Source: Frankia casuarinae (lineage in GTDB: Bacteria > Actinomycetota > Actinomycetes > Frankiales > Frankiaceae). From it: a stretch of 64,000 bases of DNA. The notes under the pieces are model-generated. The model was not told where the DNA came from, did no database searches, and saw only the letters and a program-made list of their open reading frames with translations. Location: assembly GCF_000013345.1 (NCBI RefSeq), contig NC_007777.1, positions 1,240,001 to 1,304,000 of the forward strand, written 5' to 3'. The translations under genes were made by a program, and so were the position numbers. Below are positions 19,062 through 28,447 of the stretch, piece by piece. Position 1 is the stretch's first letter, and each line of letters opens with the position of its first letter.

Positions 19062-20540
19062 TTGACGAGCACCACCGACGTACGACCCGTGGAGACCGTG
19101 ACCATCTCGCCCAGCCCGACCACACCACAGGTAGCGGTCAACGACATCGGCTCGGCCGAAGACTTCCTTGCGGCCGTCGACAAGACGATCAAGTTCTTCA
19201 ACGATGGCGACATCGTTGACGGCATCATCGTCAAGGTCGACCGCGACGAGGTGCTGCTCGACATCGGCTACAAGACCGAGGGCGTGATCCCGTCCCGGGA
19301 ACTGTCGATCAAGCACGACGTCGACCCGCACGAGGTCGTCAGTGTGGGCGACCACGTCGAGGCCCTTGTCCTCCAGAAGGAGGACAAGGAAGGCCGCCTG
19401 ATCCTGTCCAAGAAGCGTGCGCAGTACGAGCGCGCCTGGGGCACGATCGAGAAGCTCAAGGACGAGGACGGTGTCGTCACCGGCACCGTGATCGAGGTCG
19501 TCAAGGGTGGTCTCATCCTCGACATCGGCCTGCGTGGCTTCCTGCCGGCTTCGCTTGTGGAGATGCGCCGGGTCCGCGATCTGCAGCCCTACGTGGGCCG
19601 CGAGCTCGAAGCCAAGATTATCGAGCTGGACAAGAACCGCAACAACGTTGTGCTCTCGCGGCGGGCCTGGCTCGAACAGACCCAGAGCGAAGTCCGTTCC
19701 GAGTTCCTCGCCCAGCTGGCCAAGGGCCAGATCCGCAAGGGCGTGGTCAGCTCCATCGTCAACTTCGGCGCCTTCGTGGACCTCGGTGGTGTGGACGGCC
19801 TCGTGCACGTCTCCGAGCTGTCCTGGAAGCACATCGACCACCCGTCCGAGGTGGTCGAGGTCGGCCAGGAGGTTACCGTCGAGGTCCTCGATGTCGACTT
19901 GGACCGCGAGCGGGTCTCGCTGTCGCTGAAGGCGACGCAGGAGGACCCGTGGCGTCAGTTCGCCCGGACCCACGCGATCGGTCAGGTCGTTCCAGGCCGG
20001 GTCACGAAGCTGGTGCCGTTCGGTGCGTTCGTCCGGGTGGACGAGGGCATCGAGGGTCTGGTCCACATCTCCGAGCTGGCCGAGCGGCACGTGGAGATCC
20101 CCGAGCAGGTCGTGAACGTCGGTGACGAGATCCTGGTGAAGGTCATCGACATCGACCTCGACCGCCGCCGCATCAGCCTGTCGCTCAAGCAGGCGAACGA
20201 GGCGACAGGGCTGGCTGTCGACGGCGAGGCGTTCGACCCGAGCCAGTACGGCATGGAAGCCAAGTACGACGAGCAGGGTAACTACGTCTACCCCGAAGGC
20301 TTCGACCCCGAGACCGGGGAATGGCTCGAAGGTTACGAGGAGCAGCAGGCGGAATGGGAGCGGCAGTACGCCGAGGCCCAGGCCCGCTTCGAGGCGCACC
20401 AGGTCCAGATCCGGGCCGCGCAGGAGGCCGATGCCGCCGCGGCGGCCCCCTCCTCCTACACCTCCCAGTCCGAGCAGCCTTCCTCGGCGATCGATGAAGA
20501 GGCGCTGCGTCGGCTGCGTGAGCAGTTCGGTCGGGAGTAG
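19062..20540 (+). CDS. rpsA: 30S ribosomal protein S1
   Basis: A 492-residue protein of four S1 RNA-binding repeats (about residues 35-360). It starts with [20 protein letters not shown] and [20 protein letters not shown], the usual actinobacterial S1 beginning. Later repeats carry [31 protein letters not shown] and [20 protein letters not shown]. The acidic Gln/Glu/Ala-rich C-terminal tail is typical of the phylum. TTG at 19062 was chosen because it gives the normal N-terminus with CGGAG upstream; the open frame continues ~48 codons further without homology. It binds mRNA on the 30S subunit. It has its own promoter and a strong terminator, so it is probably monocistronic. Confidence 0.96.
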   Translation: MTSTTDVRPVETVTISPSPTTPQVAVNDIGSAEDFLAAVDKTIKFFNDGDIVDGIIVKVDRDEVLLDIGYKTEGVIPSRELSIKHDVDPHEVVSVGDHVEALVLQKEDKEGRLILSKKRAQYERAWGTIEKLKDEDGVVTGTVIEVVKGGLILDIGLRGFLPASLVEMRRVRDLQPYVGRELEAKIIELDKNRNNVVLSRRAWLEQTQSEVRSEFLAQLAKGQIRKGVVSSIVNFGAFVDLGGVDGLVHVSELSWKHIDHPSEVVEVGQEVTVEVLDVDLDRERVSLSLKATQEDPWRQFARTHAIGQVVPGRVTKLVPFGAFVRVDEGIEGLVHISELAERHVEIPEQVVNVGDEILVKVIDIDLDRRRISLSLKQANEATGLAVDGEAFDPSQYGMEAKYDEQGNYVYPEGFDPETGEWLEGYEEQQAEWERQYAEAQARFEAHQVQIRAAQEADAAAAAPSSYTSQSEQPSSAIDEEALRRLREQFGRE

Positions 20541-20557
20541 CCGACTCCCGTCACCGA

Positions 20558-20596
20558 CGGTCGGGGCCCGGGGATCTTCTCCCCGGGCCCCGACCG
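20558..20596 (+). terminator. Strong hairpin terminator after rpsA
   Basis: A perfect 17-bp GC-rich stem (20558-20574 with 20580-20596) closes a 5-nt loop TCTTC. It lies 18 nt after the rpsA stop and is followed by a short T-containing stretch. Confidence 0.85.
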
Positions 20597-20689
20597 ATTT
20601 CCGATCCTTTCCCCTGCCCGTCCCAGACCCGGCGGAAGCCCAGTCCCGGGTAGAAGCTCAGCCCGGGCAGAGGGAGGTCCTGGGCCGGA

Positions 20690-20872
20690 TCAGGACGAGG
20701 AGCGTGCCACGGCCGGGTCGACGTGATCCGGCCTGAGCAGGATCGGAACGTCGTCGCGGATCTCGTAGCGATGGCCGAGACGCGGGTTGACCAGCCAGCC
20801 GTCGACGAGCTCCAGCGGTCCCTTGTCGACCGGGCAGGCGAGGATCTTCAACAGTTCGGGTTCGATGGTCAT
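20690..20872 (-). CDS. Trm112 family / UPF0434 small protein
   Basis: A 60-residue protein beginning MTIEPELLKILACPVDKGPL, then LVNPRLGHRYEIRDDVPILL. This is the Trm112/UPF0434 pattern. Eukaryotic and archaeal Trm112 activates methyltransferases; the bacterial role is less clear. Zinc-binding cysteines of the full family are reduced here to one (Cys in ACPVDKG), as in many short bacterial members. ATG at 20872 was chosen because the longer open frame upstream has no family similarity. It is convergent with rpsA across its terminator. Confidence 0.85.
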   Translation of the reverse strand: MTIEPELLKILACPVDKGPLELVDGWLVNPRLGHRYEIRDDVPILLRPDHVDPAVARSSS

Positions 20873-21159
20873 CTCTGACGTTCCTGTTCGTCGTCTTGGG
20901 GGCCGTCGCGGGACCCGTGAGTATCCGTTCCGGATCCCATGAGCATCGCAGACACCCAGGTCGGCCCTGACCGGTCCCGACCGGGGGGCGCCAGCCATCC
21001 CGGTGTCGATCCCGGTCGTGAGGCACCGGTTCGCCTCGCTGACGGGTTATGCAACCAACTCGATGACATAAAAACTTCTGGGGGATAGCGTCGAAGTCGC
21101 TCGGCGGCCGGAGACCGGCCGCGAAGTCCCAGCTCGCCCTCATCGAGAGTCAGGTGTCC

Positions 21160-21696
21160 ATGACTGTCCATGACTTCACCGTCGATGCCGCGGACGGAAC
21201 CTCCCGCTCGCTCGGCGACTACGCCGGCCAGACGTTGCTGATTGTCAACGTTGCCAGCAAATGCGGTCTGACGCCGCAGTACGAGGGGCTGGAGTCCCTG
21301 TACCGGGATCTGCACGGCCGCGGCCTGGAGATCCTCGGCTTCCCGTGTAACCAGTTCGGCGGGCAGGAGCCGGGCACCGATGCCGAGATCCAGGAGTTCT
21401 GCGCCACGAAGTTCGACGTCACCTTCCCGGTCCTGGGGAAGATCGAGGTGAACGGACCCGACGCGGCCCCGCTGTACACCCACCTGCGTTCCGAGGCGCC
21501 CGGTGACTTCGGGCCCGATGCCGGTTTCCTCTACGAGCACATCAAGAAGACCCGGCCGGAAGCGATCGGCACCGACGAGATCAAGTGGAACTTCACCAAG
21601 TTCCTTGTCGACCCGGACGGAAAAGTGGTCCGCCGGTACGAGCCGACTGTCACCCCCGAGGAGATCCGCAAGGACCTCGAGGCCACCCTGGCCTGA
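21160..21696 (+). CDS. Glutathione peroxidase family (thiol peroxidase)
   Basis: A 178-residue thioredoxin-fold peroxidase. The peroxidatic Cys is at residue 35 in NVASKCGLTPQY. FPCNQFGGQEPG supplies the second conserved Cys and the Gln, and IKWNFTKFLVD the Trp and Asn of the catalytic tetrad. The enzyme uses Cys, not selenocysteine. As actinobacteria lack glutathione, the reductant is probably thioredoxin or mycothiol-linked (inference). The ATG at 21160 gives the usual N-terminus; a GTG two codons earlier is possible. It stands alone, convergent with a glycoside hydrolase-like gene. Confidence 0.95.
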   Translation: MTVHDFTVDAADGTSRSLGDYAGQTLLIVNVASKCGLTPQYEGLESLYRDLHGRGLEILGFPCNQFGGQEPGTDAEIQEFCATKFDVTFPVLGKIEVNGPDAAPLYTHLRSEAPGDFGPDAGFLYEHIKKTRPEAIGTDEIKWNFTKFLVDPDGKVVRRYEPTVTPEEIRKDLEATLA

Positions 21697-21706
21697 TGGT
21701 TCTCCC

Positions 21707-21768
21707 GTGCCCGGCCTGCCGCTATCGCCGGCCGGGCACGCCGAAGCCGACGGTGCCCGCCGGCTTCG
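21707..21768. terminator. Two consecutive hairpins between convergent genes
   Basis: The first hairpin has a perfect 10-bp stem, GTGCCCGGCC (21707-21716) with GGCCGGGCAC (21730-21739). The second has an 8-bp stem, CGAAGCCG (21742-21749) with CGGCTTCG (21761-21768). They fill the gap between the glutathione peroxidase and glycoside hydrolase stops and could serve both strands. Confidence 0.65.
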
Positions 21769-21790
21769 CGGCAGGAGTAGGCGAGCGCGG

Positions 21791-22846
21791 TCAGCGGTCG
21801 CCGAACAGCGCCAGATAGCGTTCCGCCGCGTTCGGGTTCAGTACCGGCCTGTACAGCGAGGACTCCACGTTCCCCTCCTCGGCGTTGTTGAAGTACGCCT
21901 CGTAGGCCAGGGCGTCGGCGTTCGCGGTGAAGGTCTCGTACATCTTCTGGATGTAGTAGGGGTTGTCGCCACCGCCGCCGGTCGTGCGCACCAGACCCCA
22001 CTCCGGAACGGCGAACTTCTTGCCGTGGGCGCGGGCGAAGGCGATCACCGTGCACAGACCGGACCGCAGATGACATTGCCGGTCCCAGATCGTCTTACTG
22101 ACGGACGCGGGGTAGGAGTCGTAGGAGTCGATGCTGACCACGTCGACGTAGTCGTCACCGGGATAGGCATCCCAGATGTCCTGACCGCTTACCGGCAGGT
22201 GATCCCGGTGCGCGGTCATGTTCCAGTCGATCCGCACGTGCGGCGCGGTCGACCGGATCGCCAGGACCGTGCGGCGGTAGCAGGTCTTCCAGGTCTCGAC
22301 GTCGCGTGGATACCACCAGAACCAGTCACCGTTGAACTCCCAGCCGAGCCGGACGAAGGCGTCGCCGCGGCCGAACGTCGTCAGCGTGGTGCCGAACTGC
22401 CGCCAGTAGTTGTCGTAGGCGCCAGTCGCGCAGGTGGCCTCGTCGCCGTCTTTGGGAAACATCGGCTGGGCGACCGACAGGCCGCCGGGGAACTTGTCCC
22501 GGGTGAAGGCCTGCGTCGGCCAGCCGGCCGAGACCAGGTTGGTCCAGTCCTGCCGATCCGTGAAGACGACGGCCAGGTCCACCTTGCGGCCGGTGAAGAC
22601 CGACCAGAGGTTGACGTCCGCAGGGTAGTTGCCGTTGGCGCCGGAGACCCAGCGCACGCCGCCGGGCTGGGGCGGCTTGGGTTTGTTCGAGCAGGAGCTG
22701 AGCCCGCCGGCGACCAGGCCGATGACCAGCAGGAGGAGCAGCGGCAGCGGGAGCGGATGGGCGGCACGTCTGTTCCTCGTCCGGGCGGCGCGGACGGTGC
22801 GGCGGCCGGCAGACCCCCACCCTCGCGGTGCCGGTCGCGGTCTCAC
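21791..22846 (-). CDS. GH26-like glycoside hydrolase lipoprotein
   Basis: A 351-residue exported protein. A basic N-region and a long hydrophobic segment end in the lipobox LSSC (Cys at about residue 52), so it is probably a lipoprotein. The mature part is a TIM barrel resembling GH26 beta-mannanases: LGWEFNGDWFWWYP holds the likely acid/base Glu (about residue 170) and FAVPEWGLV the likely nucleophile Glu (about 280). The GTG start overlaps the stop of the glycosyltransferase gene (GTGA). It may trim or release an exopolysaccharide made by the neighbours. The substrate is not determinable from sequence. Confidence 0.75.
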   Translation of the reverse strand: MRPRPAPRGWGSAGRRTVRAARTRNRRAAHPLPLPLLLLLVIGLVAGGLSSCSNKPKPPQPGGVRWVSGANGNYPADVNLWSVFTGRKVDLAVVFTDRQDWTNLVSAGWPTQAFTRDKFPGGLSVAQPMFPKDGDEATCATGAYDNYWRQFGTTLTTFGRGDAFVRLGWEFNGDWFWWYPRDVETWKTCYRRTVLAIRSTAPHVRIDWNMTAHRDHLPVSGQDIWDAYPGDDYVDVVSIDSYDSYPASVSKTIWDRQCHLRSGLCTVIAFARAHGKKFAVPEWGLVRTTGGGGDNPYYIQKMYETFTANADALAYEAYFNNAEEGNVESSLYRPVLNPNAAERYLALFGDR

Positions 22847-23847
22847 GCGACGGAGGGTCTGTGCATGGTGGAGGGTCCGTGCATGGTGGAGGATCGCTGC
22901 GTACCCGAAGCCGTGGCAATGGCGCCGAGCAGCGGCGTCTCCACCGGGCCGGGCCGCCGAGCCTGTAGCCAGGCCTGCACGGCCTCGGCCTCGACCGCCC
23001 AGTCGTGACCGGGAACGAGCGCCTCACCCAGCTCCATGTGCGTGGCCATGGAGGGCTCCGGCACCAGCATCGTGCGGCGCAGCCGTTCGGGCCGCGCCAA
23101 GGCGACGGCGTTGAGTGTCGTGCGCAGCCCGCTCAGCACCACCCGACGAGCGATCCGCGCGGCGGGGGGTGGCGGGGCGAACGCAGGCGGTTCCCCGCTC
23201 AGCTCGGCCAGCCGGAAGGGCTGGAAACCCTGCAGAGTGAGACAGGTCGCGCGGTCGAAGGCGCCGCCGACGAACGGGATCGAGCGCAGCAGCAGTTCGT
23301 CCTCGAGCAGGGTGCCGACCCGCAGACCGAACGTGCTGGTCGTGGTGGCGGCCCTGGCCCAGGTCACGCCGTCGACCACCGGCGCGTGGGAGTGGCTGCC
23401 GCCGTCCCGGTGGATCATTGGCCGGCGGCGGGTGGTGGTTGAGGAGAATCGCAGCGTGCTGTAAAGGGTGAAGTAATCGACTGCGGGGAGCGCGGTCGCT
23501 GCCGCGACGAGACTGGAAAGCGATTTTTCCGTGTACAAATAGTCATCTTCGGCGAGCCAGACCAGATCGTCCGGCGACCAGCGCCGGACCCGCGGCATCC
23601 GCAGCACGTACCGGTAGGACGCGCGATTGCTGCCGCACTGCACCGACTGCACCTCGCCGGCGGACGTCATCACGGCAAGACGCTCCGCCGGCATAGGGCC
23701 GTCATTGACGAAGACGATCCGTACCGGGATGTCGACGTTCTCGACGGCCCGGAGGAGAGAGGCCAACGCAAGCATCTTGCTGTAGAAGGTCGGTCGGTTC
23801 TTCGTGTTCTCCGAACCGACCGACCGATAAAGAATACGCAGAATCAT
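22843..23847 (-). CDS. Glycosyltransferase-like protein (GT-A fold likely)
   Basis: A 334-residue protein beginning MILRILYRSVGSENTKNRP, with an apparent nucleotide-sugar region (VRIVFVNDGPMPAERL) and an acidic block LVWLAEDDYLYTEKSL that may be the DxD metal site. The ATG is preceded by a G-rich Shine-Dalgarno (GGGGGG, 5 bases away). The open frame upstream is non-homologous. It lies between a flippase and a GH26-like lipoprotein and overlaps the latter. No exact GT family was recognised; the call rests on the EDD motif and context. The C-terminal tail (Ser/Thr/Met/His-rich) looks disordered. Confidence 0.6.
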   Translation of the reverse strand: MILRILYRSVGSENTKNRPTFYSKMLALASLLRAVENVDIPVRIVFVNDGPMPAERLAVMTSAGEVQSVQCGSNRASYRYVLRMPRVRRWSPDDLVWLAEDDYLYTEKSLSSLVAAATALPAVDYFTLYSTLRFSSTTTRRRPMIHRDGGSHSHAPVVDGVTWARAATTTSTFGLRVGTLLEDELLLRSIPFVGGAFDRATCLTLQGFQPFRLAELSGEPPAFAPPPPAARIARRVVLSGLRTTLNAVALARPERLRRTMLVPEPSMATHMELGEALVPGHDWAVEAEAVQAWLQARRPGPVETPLLGAIATASGTQRSSTMHGPSTMHRPSVA

Positions 23848-23974
23848 CGCAACCCCCCTACCGGCCCTGGCCCGGCAGCGCTCATCGTGGTGGCCTCGAC
23901 GCCTCGGACACCGCCTCGACGCGGTCGGCCGAACATATTGCACACAGCTCGTACGTTACTGTGAAACATCATTA

Positions 23975-25822
23975 TCATTGATCATTGCCGGTCCCGGTCG
24001 GGTGCTCCGGAACTCGGCCCTGTACGGCCGGTCCGGCCGGCTCGCCGGAAAGGGCGATCGCCGTGTCCCGTTCCACCTCCCGTGCGGCCCGGCGGACGAG
24101 GATGAACCAGATGGGGACGGTCACCCAGAAGGCAAGTATGTAACCGCAGACCGCGCCGGTGCCGCCGCCGATCTCCAGACCGACGATCGGATAGACGACA
24201 AGCTGGGGGGCGAGCACCGCATTCGCGCGGAAGGTGAGCTTGGCCTTGCCGAGCGCGTAGAGCATGCAGGCCGGCCCGACCGTCGCCGCGGGGCCCGCCT
24301 GCTGCACGATGGACAGCGCCAGCAGGTCGTGGGTCTGCTCCCAGGTCTGGCCGAGCAGCGAGTGCCCGATGCTCGTCGGCAGGACGAGAAAGATCGTCCC
24401 CCAGGCGGCGCCGGCCGCGACGATCACCGCGGACAGGGCGTAGGCGGCGCGGACCCGGGCTGCGGCCGAGAGGTCCTTGCGGCGGGAGAACTCGGGGATG
24501 GCCCAGCTCACGATCCCGACCGCGAGAATGGTCGTCGGTCCGAGCAGAGTCTGCACCCCGCGCAGCGCGCCGACCAGGTCGATCGCGCCCAGCGTACCGA
24601 GCAGCAGAGTGGATGCCTGCTGGGCGCCTTGGACGGTGAGGTACTCGGCGCTCATGTACCCGTTGACATCGCGGTGTTCGACGACCCACTGGCGCACGAG
24701 GCTCGGCGCCGGCTTGAAGCCGGCCTGCGTGACGCCCAGCATGGCGGCGACCGCGGCGGCGCCACCCCAGGCCAGCAGCATCGCCCACGAGGTGGAGACG
24801 TCGCGGACGATCAGCGCGTAGATGGCGGCGAACTGGACGATCGCCCAGATCCCGTCGTTGGCGGCGGCGGCGGCCGGGCGACCCTCGGCGAAGAAGACCT
24901 GCCGCCAGGCGTCCTGGAGCAGCAGCGTGGGAAAGACCAGTCCCATCGCGACCAGCGAGGCGCCGACCGAGCCGCCCATCGCCGCACCGACGGCAAGCGT
25001 CACGACCCCGCAGACCAGCCCGATCACGAGGGCGGTGCCGGTCCCCGCCGCGCCGGCCACCCGAAACACCCGCGGCGGCACGTCGGAGAACTTCATCCCC
25101 AGCGGAGCGGTGCCGACAGCCTTCGAGAACCCGATCATCAATGAGAAGATCGCGAAGGCGACGGCGAAGGCCCCGAACTCGGACTTGCTGACGCTGTGGG
25201 CGATGACGAAGGACATCACGGCGTTCGTCCCGCTGGAGAGCACCTGGTCGACGAGTGTCCAGATGGCCCGCGAGCGGCTGGAACCCCGGGTCGGTCGCTC
25301 GTCATGGTGGCGACCACCGGCCGGACCGCCGTCGTCCAGGATGGTCAGCCCGTAGTCGACCGGTTCCCCACAATCCGGGACTGCCGGTGCCTCGCGCCCC
25401 CGGTGGATCTCGCCGCGGCCGATCGGCGGGATGAGCCATTCGCCGGTCGCGGGACCCCACAGGGGGAGTAGCCCCTCGGGGGTCGGCCCGTCCAGTGCCG
25501 TCCCGAAGGCTTCCACGGCCGGGATCCGGCGGCCGCGCAGGCCGCGGATGACCTGGGTCCGCTCCCGGTCGAACTGTTCCGGTCGCGGCGACAGGGCGGC
25601 GGTGACCTCCGGCACGGGTTCCGTCCGGGGGCGTGGTGACTCGTGCTGCTGGGCCGTGGCCGGCGCGGATGTGTCCGGGCCGGTCACCGGAGCCCACCCG
25701 GCCCTCCGCCGGGTGGTACTCGGACGGTGGAGGGATCGCGGAGAGTCCTGATGATCGTCTTTTGCCGGGGGTCGGTGGCCGAACTCATTGATCCACCGCC
25801 GTCCGTCCTCTCCGTGCCGCAT
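23975..25822 (-). CDS. Lipopolysaccharide/O-antigen-type flippase with long cytoplasmic tail
   Basis: An open frame of 615 residues. The first ~190 are hydrophilic and Pro/Arg/Asp-rich. The rest is a polytopic membrane protein that begins SRAIWTLVDQVLSSGTNAVM and SVSKSEFGAFAVAFAIFSL, the typical start of polysaccharide exporters. The start is uncertain: the frame opens at 25822, and a GTG about 44 codons in is possible. It heads a minus-strand set with a glycosyltransferase and a GH26-like lipoprotein. A 127-bp AT-richer gap (23848-23974) separates it from the glycosyltransferase and may hold an internal promoter. Confidence 0.7.
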   Translation of the reverse strand: MRHGEDGRRWINEFGHRPPAKDDHQDSPRSLHRPSTTRRRAGWAPVTGPDTSAPATAQQHESPRPRTEPVPEVTAALSPRPEQFDRERTQVIRGLRGRRIPAVEAFGTALDGPTPEGLLPLWGPATGEWLIPPIGRGEIHRGREAPAVPDCGEPVDYGLTILDDGGPAGGRHHDERPTRGSSRSRAIWTLVDQVLSSGTNAVMSFVIAHSVSKSEFGAFAVAFAIFSLMIGFSKAVGTAPLGMKFSDVPPRVFRVAGAAGTGTALVIGLVCGVVTLAVGAAMGGSVGASLVAMGLVFPTLLLQDAWRQVFFAEGRPAAAAANDGIWAIVQFAAIYALIVRDVSTSWAMLLAWGGAAAVAAMLGVTQAGFKPAPSLVRQWVVEHRDVNGYMSAEYLTVQGAQQASTLLLGTLGAIDLVGALRGVQTLLGPTTILAVGIVSWAIPEFSRRKDLSAAARVRAAYALSAVIVAAGAAWGTIFLVLPTSIGHSLLGQTWEQTHDLLALSIVQQAGPAATVGPACMLYALGKAKLTFRANAVLAPQLVVYPIVGLEIGGGTGAVCGYILAFWVTVPIWFILVRRAAREVERDTAIALSGEPAGPAVQGRVPEHPTGTGNDQ

Positions 25823-26361
25823 CGGTCCGACCCCGGCTCCCCGTGCCGGCCGGGCGAGCGACGCCGCCGCTTCCGCGGCGGACGACGATCGAGCCCACCG
25901 CGCCGCTTCTGACCAGGGCGCCAGTCGGCCAGGGTGCTAGCAGGATGGTAGCCCGATGGGATCGGAACGCTCGGCTAGGGCCGCTCGGGTGGATCTGGTC
26001 CGAGCGGACCCGACAACGGTGGTTGGCCAGAGCGGATCGCGGGGGCATGAAACGGGCGATGAGATCGCGATTCTCCGGCATGTGCCTGCCCCGTAGACGG
26101 TTCGCTCGCCTACGTCCGCAATCTTCCGCATCCAGGCTGATGGTCCGTAAGTTTAGCAGTCGGGCCTCGGCCCGATCCCCTTGTTACGTCGGTCACCCCC
26201 GGCAGGGCGGTACTCGGTGGCGGATCCAGTGAGGTGGGGTGCGCCATCCGATCCGCTTCCGGGACACCGGCTGCCGGCCGGATCAGGGCATCCCTGATGC
26301 CGGTGGCCGCGCTCGCGGAGGCCTGGACAAGGCAGGAGCGGGGCGTGGGCCGCATCATCAA
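25823..26361. other. Non-coding stretch between two minus-strand genes
   Basis: About 540 bp with no frame that gives a recognisable protein. As both flanking genes are on the minus strand, it should contain the promoter of the flippase set and the 3' end of the acyltransferase transcript. No convincing -35/-10 pair or repeat was seen. Confidence 0.4.
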
Positions 26362-28236
26362 TTACCTGGAATAGCCCGCCTTGAATGGCCCGTCGCCCGT
26401 CTCATCGGTGGCGAGCAGGTCCTGCAGCTCGGTGACGACCTGCTGGAGCTGGTCGGCGAACGCGTACATCCCGTCCGCGACCGCACGCGGCGTGCTCAGG
26501 TAGAGGTTGAACCGGTCCGGCAGCAGCACGTAGGCGATGCCGATGCACTGGCTGCTGGTAGACCCGAAGCCGAAGAACTCGACGTTGGTGGACGGCGCGG
26601 AGCTGGTGCTCAGGTAGTCGTCGCGCGCCTTGAGCCAGCCCGGGGCCTCGTAGAGCGCGATCGGCTCGGTCACCCCCAGCCGCTCGCCTTGGCTGCGGGC
26701 GATGAACTGCAGCTCCCACAGGTGCTGCTCGGGGGCCCGCCCGGCCTGGCAGTCCTTCGCGCGCCGCACGTGCGCGTCGGCGGCGGCGCGGAACGCGGTC
26801 CGGCGGGTGGCGGTGTCGGTGTCCGGGTCGTTGAGTACGGTCACGAACCGCTGGATCTCCGGGGTGACGACCCGCATCGCTTCCGTGCGGCCGCGCCGCC
26901 AGTGCCGGGTGGCGATCGATTCGTAGGTGGCGCCGATGTGCCCCTTGGCCCGGCTGTGCGCCAGCTGGTAGGCGAGCTGCACGAATGCGTCCGGTGACGT
27001 CTTCAGTGCCTTGGCCCGGTTTTGCCCGAAGTCGGTGAAGGACAACACCGTTGAGGCGGTCGCCGCGGCGAACTCCGCGAACGACGCGCCGGCGGCGGCC
27101 ACATCCGCCCGCAGGCTGGCGTCGAGGACGAACTCGACGGGCTCGATGACGGGTAGCCCCTGGGGCCGGGCGCCAGAGCTCGCCGAGTGCTCCGCGGGCG
27201 AGGTACCCAGCAGGTCGTCGACGAAGCTGAGGATCGTCGTCCCGTCCAGCCCGCAGTGCTCGACGTTGATGCCCGCCCGGCCGTCGGCGAAAACGATCAG
27301 TGACACCGCCTTGTCGAACCACCGGTTGGCGCTGTCGCCGTGGAGCAGGTGGTCACACGCGGCCAGGTTGTCCTTGGGGGTGAAGTCTTCCAGGCACAGG
27401 GCGAACAGCGCGGTCTCGATCGTGTCGAGCGCGGCCGCGTTGGCGGGGTCCAGAGCGAGCAGCGTCTGGCGGCTCGCGGCCCAGTCAGCCCGGGCCTTGG
27501 TGGTGAGCTGGCCGACGGCGGCGTCCGCCGGAATCCGCGACGCGGCGGCCTTCACCACGGCGCGCAGGCCCGCCGCGAGGTCGTCCAGGGTGTACGGGTG
27601 ACCGTCCGGCCCGACGACGTCCAGCCGGACGATGTTTCCCCGGTGGAAGACGACGATGTGGCGGGCCTGGGACGGCCCGGGCCACTGCTCGCTGTACGGG
27701 GTGCGCACGGTGTCCTGGACCGTTCCCGGGATCCGGGTCGTGGAGAACAGGAACGTGTTCTGCGCCATCGACAGCGTCTGGCCGCGCTGGACGATCGGCT
27801 CGACCCGCTCATCGTCGAGGCGCAGCTTGTAGTCGACGGCTGCCGCCACGAGCCCGGCGGCCCGCTCCACCTGCGGCTGCTCGGCGGACAGACCCTCGGC
27901 GTCCTTGAACAGGAAGATGTAGTTCGCGTTGAGCGCGATGCGGTCGCGCCGGCCGAGGTAGCGGGAGTCCCAGAAGCCGTCCAGCCAGCTGTGTACGCCC
28001 TCGGTGGCGTCGTAGCGCTCCAGCGCCGCGTGCAGGGTGGGGCCGGGGCCGCCCGGTGCCTGGAAGGCCGCGACGGCTGCCTCGGTCGTCGCCTGCTCGG
28101 CCGGGGTCAGCAGCGGCGCGGACCAGGCAAGGAAACGTTCGCAGCTCTCCGCCAGCGTGGGCAATGGCACCCGGGGCAGCAGATCGTCGTTCGCGAAGGT
28201 TCCGGTGGATTGCTGGGAGCTACTGATCGCATTCAT
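26362..28236 (-). CDS. Choline/carnitine O-acyltransferase family protein
   Basis: A 624-residue protein with the length and motif order of carnitine acetyltransferases. The N-terminal block LPRVPLPTLAESCERFLAWS is the family start. NVEHCGLDGTT near residue 326 contains the catalytic His in the E-H-x3-D-G pattern. Later blocks include GKG-like AKGHIGATYESIATRHWRRG and GFGSTSSQCIGIAYVL. Members transfer acyl groups between CoA and carnitine or choline. The ATG at 28236 is preceded by GAGG; the longer open frame is non-homologous. Such enzymes are common in eukaryotes but sparse in bacteria. Here it follows a methyltransferase and an Fe(II)/2OG oxygenase on the same strand, so its substrate may be a product of those enzymes. 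Confidence 0.85.
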   Translation of the reverse strand: MNAISSSQQSTGTFANDDLLPRVPLPTLAESCERFLAWSAPLLTPAEQATTEAAVAAFQAPGGPGPTLHAALERYDATEGVHSWLDGFWDSRYLGRRDRIALNANYIFLFKDAEGLSAEQPQVERAAGLVAAAVDYKLRLDDERVEPIVQRGQTLSMAQNTFLFSTTRIPGTVQDTVRTPYSEQWPGPSQARHIVVFHRGNIVRLDVVGPDGHPYTLDDLAAGLRAVVKAAASRIPADAAVGQLTTKARADWAASRQTLLALDPANAAALDTIETALFALCLEDFTPKDNLAACDHLLHGDSANRWFDKAVSLIVFADGRAGINVEHCGLDGTTILSFVDDLLGTSPAEHSASSGARPQGLPVIEPVEFVLDASLRADVAAAGASFAEFAAATASTVLSFTDFGQNRAKALKTSPDAFVQLAYQLAHSRAKGHIGATYESIATRHWRRGRTEAMRVVTPEIQRFVTVLNDPDTDTATRRTAFRAAADAHVRRAKDCQAGRAPEQHLWELQFIARSQGERLGVTEPIALYEAPGWLKARDDYLSTSSAPSTNVEFFGFGSTSSQCIGIAYVLLPDRFNLYLSTPRAVADGMYAFADQLQQVVTELQDLLATDETGDGPFKAGYSR

Positions 28237-28447
28237 GCTGGGCCTCGGGTTGTCTCGGGGAACTCGTCTCGGGGACACGGTCATGGTGAACGCCACAGGC
28301 TGCGTTGGGTCCATGGTCGCCGAGATTCCACGGGTGGCGGGCGTTCCATCGGACATTCGGCTCGTACGGTTCATCCGACTCGCATGATGGCCGGGGCGCC
28401 CTCGACCTACCGGCCGCGCGGGGGACGCTGCCGGCACCGGTCGCCCG

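Noticed and set aside
19044-20399. 451-codon minus-strand frame across rpsA
   Set aside because: Mirror of the S1 repeats; rpsA itself is unmistakable on the plus strand.
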